Part shown: piece by piece, positions 54,138 through 60,756 of the stretch | Numbering within the stretch: position 1 is the stretch's first letter | Layout: every line of letters begins with the position of its first letter | Assembly: GCA_963831155.1 (NCBI GenBank) | Contig: CAWHOY010000006.1 | Location: 124,001 to 188,000, forward strand | Direction: 5' to 3' | Origin: CAVRXQ01 sp963831155 | Lineage (GTDB): Bacteria; Actinomycetota; Acidimicrobiia; Acidimicrobiales; Bog-793 | DNA length: 64,000 bases | Notes under the pieces: generated by a model | What the model was told of the DNA's origin: nothing | The model's database searches: none | The model's input: the letters and a program-made list of their open reading frames with translations, nothing else | Position numbers and translations under genes: made by a program

Positions 54138-54292
54138 AAGTCCTGGTCCGTGCAAGCTGGCGGCTCGCTCCTTTGGTCGAGAAAGACGCTCTCAAACACC
54201 CGGGGTCAAGGTTAACCAATGATGACTGGAAGGTAAAAAACAGGTAAACGAAGTCAAGTCGCTGGTCGCCACGCTGCCGACAGCACCTCCAG

Positions 54293-54486
54293 CTAAGACG
54301 GCAACCAGAATGGCTGAACAAGGCCTGGCCCGATGCGAACCTGCAGGACTACCGAGTTCGCCGTGATACCGGCCGTCATGCCGATGGCGCCGTCGAGTAG
54401 CAACCAGACGAGCGTCAGCCACGAGATCCGCCTCACGCTGCGGACCAAGGTTGCGTGTTCGAAGGGTTTAGCGCAACCTCACTCAT
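54293..54486 (-). pseudogene. broken CDF-family metal exporter (N-terminal fragment)
   Basis: Facing arsR on the other strand. ATG at 54486 codes MSEVAL and stops after 17 codons; shifting frame gives TLVRSVRRISWLTLVW then LLLDGAIGMTAGITANSVVL, which resembles the first helix of cation-diffusion-facilitator exporters, before a stop at 54295-54293. The rest of the gene is gone. Divergent arsR-CDF pairs are common, and the palindromic operator lies between them, which supports the reading. Similarity judged by eye. Confidence 0.6.
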
Positions 54487-54517
54487 GCGATTCAGAATAT
54501 CAATAGCGCCTGCTGTC

Positions 54518-54533
54518 ATCAAATATACTTGAT
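54518..54533. promoter_or_regulatory. ArsR operator palindrome over the arsR -10 box
   Basis: ATCAAATATACTTGAT is a 16-bp inverted repeat, perfect except at two inner positions, of the ATCAA-N6-TTGAT type bound by ArsR/SmtB repressors. It covers TATACT (54524-54529), a good -10 box, 9 bases before the arsR ATG at 54539. Binding would block arsR and probably the divergent CDF gene. Confidence 0.65.
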
Positions 54534-54538
54534 GCGTT

Positions 54539-54853
54539 ATGGACCAACCTGATCCGGGTGAGGTCGCGGAGTGCCAGCGCTTGGCGTCGCTGTGGGCACC
54601 GGTGCTTCATGCGCTCGCCAACCCCGAGCGGTTGTTGATCGCCCTCTGGCTCGCCGGCTCGAAGAGCTCGGTGCGCGAGCTGGAAGCAGTGACCGGGCTC
54701 AGCCAATCTCTGGTCTCGTACCACCTTCGTGCACTTCGCGAGGCTGGTCTCGTGACGGTCACAGCCGACGGACGCAGCAATCGCTACAGCCTGTCGAACG
54801 CCGACCTCGACAAGTTGGCACTCCTCCTCGGGGGCGTCGAAGGCAACTCTTGA
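54539..54853 (+). CDS. ArsR/SmtB-family transcriptional regulator
   Basis: 104-residue winged-helix repressor: VLHALANPERLLIALWLAG, recognition helix SQSLVSYHLRALREAGLVTV and wing ADGRSNRYSLS. The classic ELCVCD metal site of helix 3 reads SSVRELEAV, and only one Cys (Cys12) is present, so if it senses metal the site must be elsewhere. Nearly leaderless start. Probably represses itself and formerly the divergent CDF exporter. Confidence 0.88.
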   Translation: MDQPDPGEVAECQRLASLWAPVLHALANPERLLIALWLAGSKSSVRELEAVTGLSQSLVSYHLRALREAGLVTVTADGRSNRYSLSNADLDKLALLLGGVEGNS

Positions 54854-54963
54854 GGACGAATACACACAGCTCAGACTTGGAGAAGAGTCACCTGCCACGC
54901 GATCTGTGACGCTCTCGTCAAATCTTCCACGGGCACGTTTAGACACCCCATGTCCGCAAGGAG

Positions 54964-56178
54964 TCAAGCGGCAATGCCGTCTCGATGGCTCCAGGCGGTC
55001 GGTTCGTCGTAGAAGACGCCGTCTTCAAGACAGGTGTGAAGGATTCCCACCCATCGATTCGCCAGCTGCCGGAGCGCCTGTCGATGGGTCTTGCCGCGAC
55101 CTCTCAGCTCGTTGTAGTAGCGCCGAGCGCCTTTCGATTTGGTGATTGAACAAAAAGCCCACCGATCGAGCGCATCGCCGAGTCGTCTATTGCGAGCGAA
55201 TCGTGCGAGCACGACACGACTGTGCCCGGAGGCTTTGGTCACCGGCGACGTGCCGGCGTAGTTCTTGCGAGACTTCGCATTCGAGAAACGAGTCCGGTCA
55301 TCTCCGAACTCGCCGAGCACCCGGGCGCCAAGGACCGTCCCGATTCCTGGCAGGGAGCGGACGATTTTCGCGTCCGGGTGCGTCTCAAAATGCTGCGACA
55401 GCGCGTCTTCGAGCACTGCGATTTCCCGGGTGAAGCTCGCTATTAGACCGAGGGCCGACCGGGTGACGATCCCGTAGGCACGAGCGACCGCCGGTGGCGC
55501 TTCTAAGTAGTTGGCCCGCAGCGCGGTTTGGATCTCTTCTGCTCTCCGTTCGATGTTGCGGAGTCGACCTCCTCGACGAAGCGCCGAGGCGATCTTCGAC
55601 TGGGAGAGTCCCCGCCCGAGCTCGGGGGTCGGAGCGATCTGCAGCACTGCGAGCGCATCGACGTGGGATAGATCGGTCCCAAAGACCGCGAGGGCTCCCG
55701 GGTAGTACTCGCGAAGGGCGGACCGCAGCGCGTTCACCTGTCGCTGGCGGCCCCAGATCGCGGACTGGTGTGCTCTTGCAAGCAGCTTGATCTCTTCGAC
55801 GAGCTCGGAATCACCAGACACCGGCCGGTGGTTGTGGCGGTCGGTTCGCACAAGGTCGGCGAGCACTTTGGCATCGCCCGTGTCGGACTTCGCTCCCGAG
55901 ACAGCGTGCCGATCCCGATAGCGAGATGACGCCATCGGGTTGATCGCGAAGACCTCATAACCGGCACCGAGGAGGGCCGTGACGATGAGCCCCCGGTCGA
56001 TCTCGATGCCAACGATGACCGGTTCTTCGTCGTCAGCGTGTTCGGCGACAAGTTCGTGCAACTCGCCGATCCCCGCCGCGCTGTCAGGGACCCTGCGTCT
56101 CCCGAGCACCTGGCCGTCTTCGGCCATCACGCAGACGTCGTGGTGGTCCTCGGCCCAGTCGACTCCGACAAAGATCAC
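54964..56178 (-). CDS. IS110-family DEDD transposase
   Basis: 404 residues. N-terminal RuvC-like domain with the DEDD acids: D7 in FVGVDWAED, E59 in VGIEIDRGL, D99 and D102 in KSDTGDAK. A coiled-coil middle is followed by a C-terminal transposase_20 domain with IVRSLPGIGTVLGARVLGEFG and the catalytic Ser (about S311) in YAGTSPVTKASGH. All key residues are intact, so it may be active. GTG at 56178 follows AGGAGG and is preferred over a TTG 18 bases upstream. Confidence 0.93.
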   Translation of the reverse strand: MIFVGVDWAEDHHDVCVMAEDGQVLGRRRVPDSAAGIGELHELVAEHADDEEPVIVGIEIDRGLIVTALLGAGYEVFAINPMASSRYRDRHAVSGAKSDTGDAKVLADLVRTDRHNHRPVSGDSELVEEIKLLARAHQSAIWGRQRQVNALRSALREYYPGALAVFGTDLSHVDALAVLQIAPTPELGRGLSQSKIASALRRGGRLRNIERRAEEIQTALRANYLEAPPAVARAYGIVTRSALGLIASFTREIAVLEDALSQHFETHPDAKIVRSLPGIGTVLGARVLGEFGDDRTRFSNAKSRKNYAGTSPVTKASGHSRVVLARFARNRRLGDALDRWAFCSITKSKGARRYYNELRGRGKTHRQALRQLANRWVGILHTCLEDGVFYDEPTAWSHRDGIAA

Positions 56179-56398
56179 TACTCCTCCTCTCGACAACCCA
56201 CACGAGCCAGAGGAGAACAGCGGCGACCTAATGGATCAGTGCTCGAGGCACGACACCCCAACAGCCGTCAGACTCCTCGCCGACTCGTCGGGGCACGCTC
56301 TAAACATAGAGATCGAAGTCTCTGGGACACCGAGTGCTCACCGACGAGTGGCTCGGAGAACAGCCTGCTGCTCAGCAACCGGCTACTCCAGTCCCATT
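56179..56398 (-). ncRNA. candidate IS110 bridge (seek) RNA region
   Basis: Known IS110-group elements encode a structured guide RNA in the non-coding end upstream of the transposase. The 220 gene-free bases upstream of this transposase are the matching place and size. No structure was derived here; the call rests only on family knowledge and position. Confidence 0.25.
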
Positions 56399-56752
56399 AG
56401 GAACCTCGGCTGGCCCGAGACCCCCGACAGCGACGAGCACCACCGGACCTTCCAGTGCACGAACGGCGTCGTGGTCGCGCTTTACGGCGCCAACAACTAC
56501 GAGCCGCACTTCGGCCCGCCGACGACGGGCTTCCGTGGCATCACCATCTCGGTCAACCTCGAGTCCTTCGAAGAGTGCCAAGCCGTCTATGAGACTTTGC
56601 GCGGCGTCCCCGACGTCGAGCTGCTTGAGGAGCCCACCGAGGCCTTCTGGGGCGGGGGGTTCAGCTGGCGGGACCCGGAAGGGAACATCTGGGACGTCGC
56701 CTGGGCGAAGGGCACGAGCTTCGACGAGCGCGGCGGGTTGCGCTTCCCCTGA
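56399..56752 (+). pseudogene. VOC/glyoxalase-family protein, N-terminus missing
   Basis: About 117 codons reading NLGWPETPDSDEHHRTF, NGVVVALYG, GFRGITISVNLESFEE and ending FSWRDPEGNIWDVAWAKG, a typical C-terminal three-quarters of a single-domain VOC protein (DPEGNIWDVAW is the metal-ligand strand). The usual start with the first strand and FY(E/V)..LGW helix is absent; homology begins at LGW just where the IS110 flank ends. Codon use is strong high-GC, like the core. Probably cut by the IS. Confidence 0.65.
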
Positions 56753-56924
56753 GCGATACCGCCCTCCTCCCGCGATCCTTCACCTTCTCCTTCCCATCCC
56801 CGGGGGCGCCGGTCCACCAGTCGCCGACCCCATGCACATGTCTGCTACGCAGCGCGCGGACCCGGCGTTTGAGGGCACCTTCCGCCCGCGCATTATGGGT
56901 CAGGCACGTGGTGCGCCCTATTCG

Positions 56925-57500
56925 TTATGGGCCTCCAAACGCGTCGCCGCAGACTTTCTGCGCGGCCTGGAACTGGGGCGAACGCGGATCCACCCCAGCA
57001 AGCTGGATCCCGAACTGGCGGCTATTCGAGATGATCTTCGGATCGGGGAAATTCGGCAGACCGTGGGTGCGCATGCAATGCGCCCACTCCAACAACTTGG
57101 TCGTTTCGGCGGCGATCTGGGCGGCAGTCGGCAGCCCGCCGTTGTCCGGCAGGAGGTGCTTGCAGTTGTTGTTCGCCGATGTGAACTGGGGTGAGTTCGA
57201 GTCGGCCTTCGGGTTGAAGCTGATGTTGCCGCCGCTGCGCACCGGGTCGGGGAAGTTCGGCACCCCGTGGGTGCGCATGCACTCGGCATACGACAGCACG
57301 TATTCGTACTGCTCGTTGGCGCCCGCGAAAGGCGACGGGTTTGCCGTGCCGAGTGCGACGGTGGATGTGGTCGTCGATCCGATGCTCGCGACTCCCGGCG
57401 CGGCCGAGCCATTTCCGCAGGCGGCAAAGAGGGTCGCCACGGCGGCAAGCGCCAGTCCGACCCCGGCAGTTCTCATCTTCCTTGTTTGAGCGGCTCGCAT
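56925..57500 (-). CDS. lipoprotein with twin CMRTHG(V/L)PNFPDP repeats
   Basis: 191 residues with signal peptide and lipobox LFAAC-G (Cys at residue 28), Ser/Thr/Ala linker, then two repeats each with CMRTHG-x-PNFPDP and a second Cys about 45 residues later (SPQFTSANNNCK, SPQFQAAQKVC), suggesting one disulfide per repeat. Such twin-repeat proteins of unknown function are common in actinobacteria. Start ATG at 57500 or 57476. Outer face of the membrane. Confidence 0.75.
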   Translation of the reverse strand: MRAAQTRKMRTAGVGLALAAVATLFAACGNGSAAPGVASIGSTTTSTVALGTANPSPFAGANEQYEYVLSYAECMRTHGVPNFPDPVRSGGNISFNPKADSNSPQFTSANNNCKHLLPDNGGLPTAAQIAAETTKLLEWAHCMRTHGLPNFPDPKIISNSRQFGIQLAGVDPRSPQFQAAQKVCGDAFGGP

Positions 57501-57611
57501 CACTCTCGGTTCTGGAACCTTCGCTTCATCGTTCCTCGCTGACGTTGTACCCCGTACGAGACTGCGATGGGGAGAGCTAGCGGGGCTGAAGCGTGTGATC
57601 GTGACCGAGCT

Positions 57612-57740
57612 ATGACCGATGCGCTGGGCAACCGCTGCGCGGGCACCGTCGTCGAGATCGGAGACCGGGGCGTCGTCACGATCGCGCTCGACCTCACCAC
57701 CCTCATCCATGGCAAGGAGCCGGCGTCAGCGGAGCGGTAA
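57612..57740 (+). CDS. possible 42-residue protein
   Basis: ATG to TAA frame reading MTDALGNRCAGTVVEIGDRG then VVTIALDLTTLIHGKEP. The pattern of alternating hydrophobic residues looks protein-like, but there is no good ribosome site and no known family. The opposite strand over the same bases reads an integrase-like AQRIGHSSVTIT, so at most one reading is meaningful. Confidence 0.2.
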   Translation: MTDALGNRCAGTVVEIGDRGVVTIALDLTTLIHGKEPASAER

Positions 57741-57942
57741 CGCGGTTGAGCGGGAGACGAACCGGAACTCGCTGCGAGCAGACGCGTCGATCTTTTGCAC
57801 CGGGAGTTGACGGTCGTTGAGCAACTCACCGAGTTGAAACTGCCTCCTCGAACAAGGTTACCGGGCGACCGGATTCGGGATCGGCGGCCCGAAGACCTTT
57901 TCCATCGAGCGGTACTTCGACGCGGGGGAAAGACGTTCGCCG

Positions 57943-57973
57943 TCGGCCACAAATCGGCCACATTTCGGCCACA
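57943..57973 (+). repeat. three 9-bp iterons (TCGGCCACA) at 11-bp period, right end
   Basis: TCGGCCACA at 57943-57951, 57954-57962 and 57965-57973, each separated by two bases (AA, TT), so all face the same side of the helix. Two copies of the same repeat lie at the left end. It lies 117 bases inside attR. The gap 57741-58162 holds only this, the att copy and no gene. Confidence 0.7.
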
Positions 57974-58090
57974 TTCGAACGGCAAATCGAGGTTTGCCAA
58001 CGGTCGGTCCCGGACAGTAATTTAGGTTACCTGACCAGCATTTATGAGTCCTACTGGTCGGTCGCGGTCAATGGCGGAAAATGCCCCGAT

Positions 58091-58137
58091 CCGGCCTCCG
58101 GAGCCGGGCGCGTGGGTTCGAATCCCGCCGAGGGCAC
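58091..58137 (+). repeat. attR: 47-bp copy of the tRNA-Arg 3' part
   Basis: Exact copy of 48444-48490, holding anticodon arm to acceptor end but no D-arm or 5' acceptor strand, so not a functional tRNA. Marks the right end of the island. Confidence 0.9.
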
Positions 58138-58162
58138 GCGAGGCGTCGCCGCCGCGGATCGA

Positions 58163-58681
58163 TCATGAGCGGTCGGCGATCGGAACGCGGGCGAGTTCGT
58201 CTTCGGCCAACCCGAGGAGGTCGCTCGCGCCAGCGTCCGAGGACACCGACACCGCGAGGTATCCCTGGTCGACGACGACGTACGTCACGTGACCCCTCCG
58301 AAAGCTGATCGCCCAGTCCCCGACGTCGTGGACGCGATGCAACTTCACCCCTTTCGGATTTCGTAACGACATCGGAGGGAACAGCTCGTAGTTCACGACC
58401 ACCGAGCTACGCGGAGATCGGGCGAGGTCGCCGTAGCTGCACGTGACCGTCGGACTCGTACTTTGATCGAACGACCGCTCCCTCGTCGCCGCCGTTGTCG
58501 GCACGGGGACGTAGAAGTCGAGCTCACTCACGGGTGGACACAACATCGACGCGGACGGAAGCCGTGCGTCGATCGGAAACGATTGGGAAGATGGCGGGGC
58601 GGCGGCGCCGCAGCCTGCAACCGCGAGCGCGAGCGCAACGAGTCCGATTCCAGCGGCGCATCGCGCACGGTGCTGCACCAT
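58163..58681 (-). CDS. putative lipoprotein, unknown function
   Basis: 172 residues: basic start MVQHRARC, hydrophobic core and lipobox LAVAGC-G, then a soluble domain of about 145 residues with two Cys (MLCPPVSELD, VTCSYGDLA) that may pair, and a mixed alpha/beta look. The family was not recognised. ATG at 58681 has AGGGCGA close upstream; ATG at 58726 is an alternative. It is the first core gene beyond the island and diverges from kdp. Confidence 0.65.
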   Translation of the reverse strand: MVQHRARCAAGIGLVALALAVAGCGAAAPPSSQSFPIDARLPSASMLCPPVSELDFYVPVPTTAATRERSFDQSTSPTVTCSYGDLARSPRSSVVVNYELFPPMSLRNPKGVKLHRVHDVGDWAISFRRGHVTYVVVDQGYLAVSVSSDAGASDLLGLAEDELARVPIADRS

Positions 58682-58894
58682 TCGCCCTGCGGCTCCGTTG
58701 CTTCGGCGGACTCGCGGTCGGGTCATGCGAATTCGAGAGACCGCATCGAGGAAGCATACGAAGTGAGCGCATCTGCTCCCAGAACGACGGCGCCCGGCCG
58801 CGCGTCGGTCCGCGCGGCGGCGTTGACAAAAACTTGATGCGCCGAGCTCGAGCTTTGACGACTTCTTCACGACATTCGCAGCACACTCCCAGTC

Positions 58895-58978
58895 ATGGCT
58901 GACTTCCTCGCCGTGATCGGAATCGTCGTGTTCACTGCGGCGTTCCTCGGTTACATCTGGCTGTTGGAGCGAGTATGA
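58895..58978 (+). CDS. 27-residue membrane peptide preceding kdpF
   Basis: MADFLAVIGIVVFTAAFLGY then IWLLERV: a single hydrophobic helix with a short charged end. Its TGA overlaps the ATG of kdpF by 4 bases (ATGA), so it is the first cistron of the kdp operon. Similar tiny genes seem to precede kdpF in other actinobacteria (from memory). It may be a second KdpF-like stabilising peptide. Confidence 0.55.
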   Translation: MADFLAVIGIVVFTAAFLGYIWLLERV

Positions 58979-59064
58979 CCTCGATCCAGGCCCTGCTGCT
59001 CGCCGTTTCGGTAGTCGTGTTCATCTACCTCGGCGTCGCCATGTTCAAGCCCGAGTGGTTTTAG
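58975..59064 (+). CDS. kdpF: K+-transporting ATPase subunit KdpF
   Basis: 29 residues, one membrane helix with the KdpF-like C-terminus (VFIYLGVAMFKPEWF). KdpF sits between KdpA and KdpB helices and stabilises the complex. Its stop touches the kdpA GTG start with no gap. Confidence 0.8.
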   Translation: MTSIQALLLAVSVVVFIYLGVAMFKPEWF

Positions 59065-60756
59065 GTGGGTTACTTCTGGACGATCGTCACCCTCGTCGTC
59101 GCGCTGGGTCTGACGTGGCGCTATCTCGGTTCCTACATGGCCGCCGTCTTCGACGGCCGCGTGCACTGGCTCGCCTGGGCGGAACGACCGATCTACCGCG
59201 CTCTGGGTACCAGCCCCGAGCAGGAACAGACCTGGAAGCGCTACGCGGTCTCGCTGATCATTTTCTCGGGTATCTCGTTCGGGCTCACGTATCTCATCTT
59301 GCGTCTCCAGGGTTCGCTGCCGCTCAACCCCCAACACCTTGACGCGGTCGGCCCAGCACTGAGCTTCAACACTTCTGCCTCGTTCCTCACCAATACGAAC
59401 TGGCAGAACTACGGCGGCGAAGAGACGATGTCGTACTTCTCCCAGATCGGCGCGCTCACCGTCCAGCAGTTCGTCTCCCCGGCCGTCGGCATCGCCGCTG
59501 CCATCGCGATGGCGCGCGGCTTTTCCCGGCGGAACTCTCCGACGATCGGCAACTTCTGGGTCGACCTCACCCGGTGCATGTTCTACATCCTGCTTCCCAT
59601 CGCTTTTGTTGCGGGGATCATCTTCGTCGGTCAAGGTGCGGTCGAGACGCTCGCCGGCACGATCAGCATCCACGACGCCCTGAACGGCGTGACACAGACG
59701 ATCGCCCGCGGACCTATCGGATTCATGGAGGCGATCAAGCAGCTCGGTACGAACGGTGGTGGCTTCCTCAACGCGAACTCGGCGACGACGTTCGAGAACC
59801 CGACCGCCCTCACCAACTGGCTCTCGATCTACCTGCTCCTCTCGATCCCGTTCGCCCTCACCTACACCTTCGGGAAGATGGTGGGCAGCATCCGCCACGG
59901 GGTGGCACTGCTGGCGGCGATGCTTGTGATATTCGGGAGCTGGGTCGCCTTCACGAGCTACGCCGAGCACCAGGGCAACCCGGCGATCGCCGCCGCCGGC
60001 ATCAAGAGCCAGCCGACCGGAAACATGGAGGGCAAGGAGGTTCGCTTCGGCGACACGACCTCGGCGCTTTTCGGTGTTTCCTCGACGAACACCTCGACGG
60101 GATCGGCTGACGCCTCGTACGACCAGTTCAACCCGATCGGCGGATTCGGACTGCTCACCGGAATGATGCTCGGTGAGGTCACCCCTGGCGGAACGGGCAG
60201 CGGCCTCTACACGCTTTTGATATACGCCATCATCGCCGTGTTCATCGGCGGGCTGATGATCGGGCGAACACCGGAGTACCTCGGGAAAAAGATCCAGGCC
60301 ACCGAGGTGAAACTCGCCGGCCTCGGCTCGCTCGTCATGCCACTCATCGTGCTGATCTTCACAGGCATCGCGGTGTCGATCGCCGAGGGACGCGCCGGTC
60401 CTCTGAACCACGGCCCGCACGGGTTCACCGAGATCCTTTACGCCCTCACGTCACAAGGCAACAACAACGGCTCGGCCTTCGACGGGATCTCAGGCAACAC
60501 ACCCTTCTACAACATCGTCGGAGCCGTCGACATGTTGATTGGACGGTTCGGCATCCTCATTCCGGGGATCGCGCTCGGAGGCGTGCTCGCCAGAAAAAAC
60601 GTCGTCCCTGCCTCGCTCGGCACGTTCCGCACGGACAACACGATGTTCGTCGGGCTCGTCGTGGGCGTGATCTTGATCATCGGCGGACTGACCTTTTTCC
60701 CCGCCGTCTCCCTCGGACCGATCGTCGAGCAACTCAGCCACGGAAGGTTCTTCTAA
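59065..60756 (+). CDS. kdpA: K+-transporting ATPase subunit KdpA
   Basis: The channel-like K+ selectivity subunit, 563 residues, about ten membrane helices. Four degenerate filter loops: FNTSASFLTNTNWQNY, QLGTNGGGFLN, EVTPGGTGSGLY and TSQGNNNGSAF. GTG start immediately after kdpF. Gene order F-A-B-C is standard. Confidence 0.96.
   Translation: MGYFWTIVTLVVALGLTWRYLGSYMAAVFDGRVHWLAWAERPIYRALGTSPEQEQTWKRYAVSLIIFSGISFGLTYLILRLQGSLPLNPQHLDAVGPALSFNTSASFLTNTNWQNYGGEETMSYFSQIGALTVQQFVSPAVGIAAAIAMARGFSRRNSPTIGNFWVDLTRCMFYILLPIAFVAGIIFVGQGAVETLAGTISIHDALNGVTQTIARGPIGFMEAIKQLGTNGGGFLNANSATTFENPTALTNWLSIYLLLSIPFALTYTFGKMVGSIRHGVALLAAMLVIFGSWVAFTSYAEHQGNPAIAAAGIKSQPTGNMEGKEVRFGDTTSALFGVSSTNTSTGSADASYDQFNPIGGFGLLTGMMLGEVTPGGTGSGLYTLLIYAIIAVFIGGLMIGRTPEYLGKKIQATEVKLAGLGSLVMPLIVLIFTGIAVSIAEGRAGPLNHGPHGFTEILYALTSQGNNNGSAFDGISGNTPFYNIVGAVDMLIGRFGILIPGIALGGVLARKNVVPASLGTFRTDNTMFVGLVVGVILIIGGLTFFPAVSLGPIVEQLSHGRFF

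Larger units (their letters stand above)
54854..56398 (-). mobile_element. IS110-family insertion sequence (ends approximate)
   Basis: One complete transposase gene with short non-coding flanks, between arsR and a VOC gene that starts abruptly at about 56399. IS110 elements lack clear inverted repeats, so the ends given are only the gene-free limits. The beheaded VOC gene marks the likely right boundary. Confidence 0.5.
48444..58137. mobile_element. integrated genomic island at tRNA-Arg(CCG), integrase decayed
   Basis: A 47-bp exact direct repeat bounds about 9.7 kb: the left copy is the 3' part of an intact tRNA gene, the right copy is a tRNA fragment with no gene around it. This is the usual scar of a tyrosine-recombinase element that rebuilds the tRNA end. 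Inside are transport and regulator genes, an IS110-type transposase and several broken genes, unlike the tightly packed core either side. No complete integrase, excisionase or replication gene is present. Confidence 0.8.

Noticed and set aside
58091..58137. A second tRNA-Arg gene
   Set aside because: Only the anticodon arm to the 3' end is present; the 5' acceptor strand and D-arm are missing, so it is an attachment-site copy.
58823..58860. TTGACA (58823) and TTGACG (58855) as kdp promoter -35 boxes
   Set aside because: No acceptable -10 box lies 16-19 bases downstream of either, so no promoter was called.
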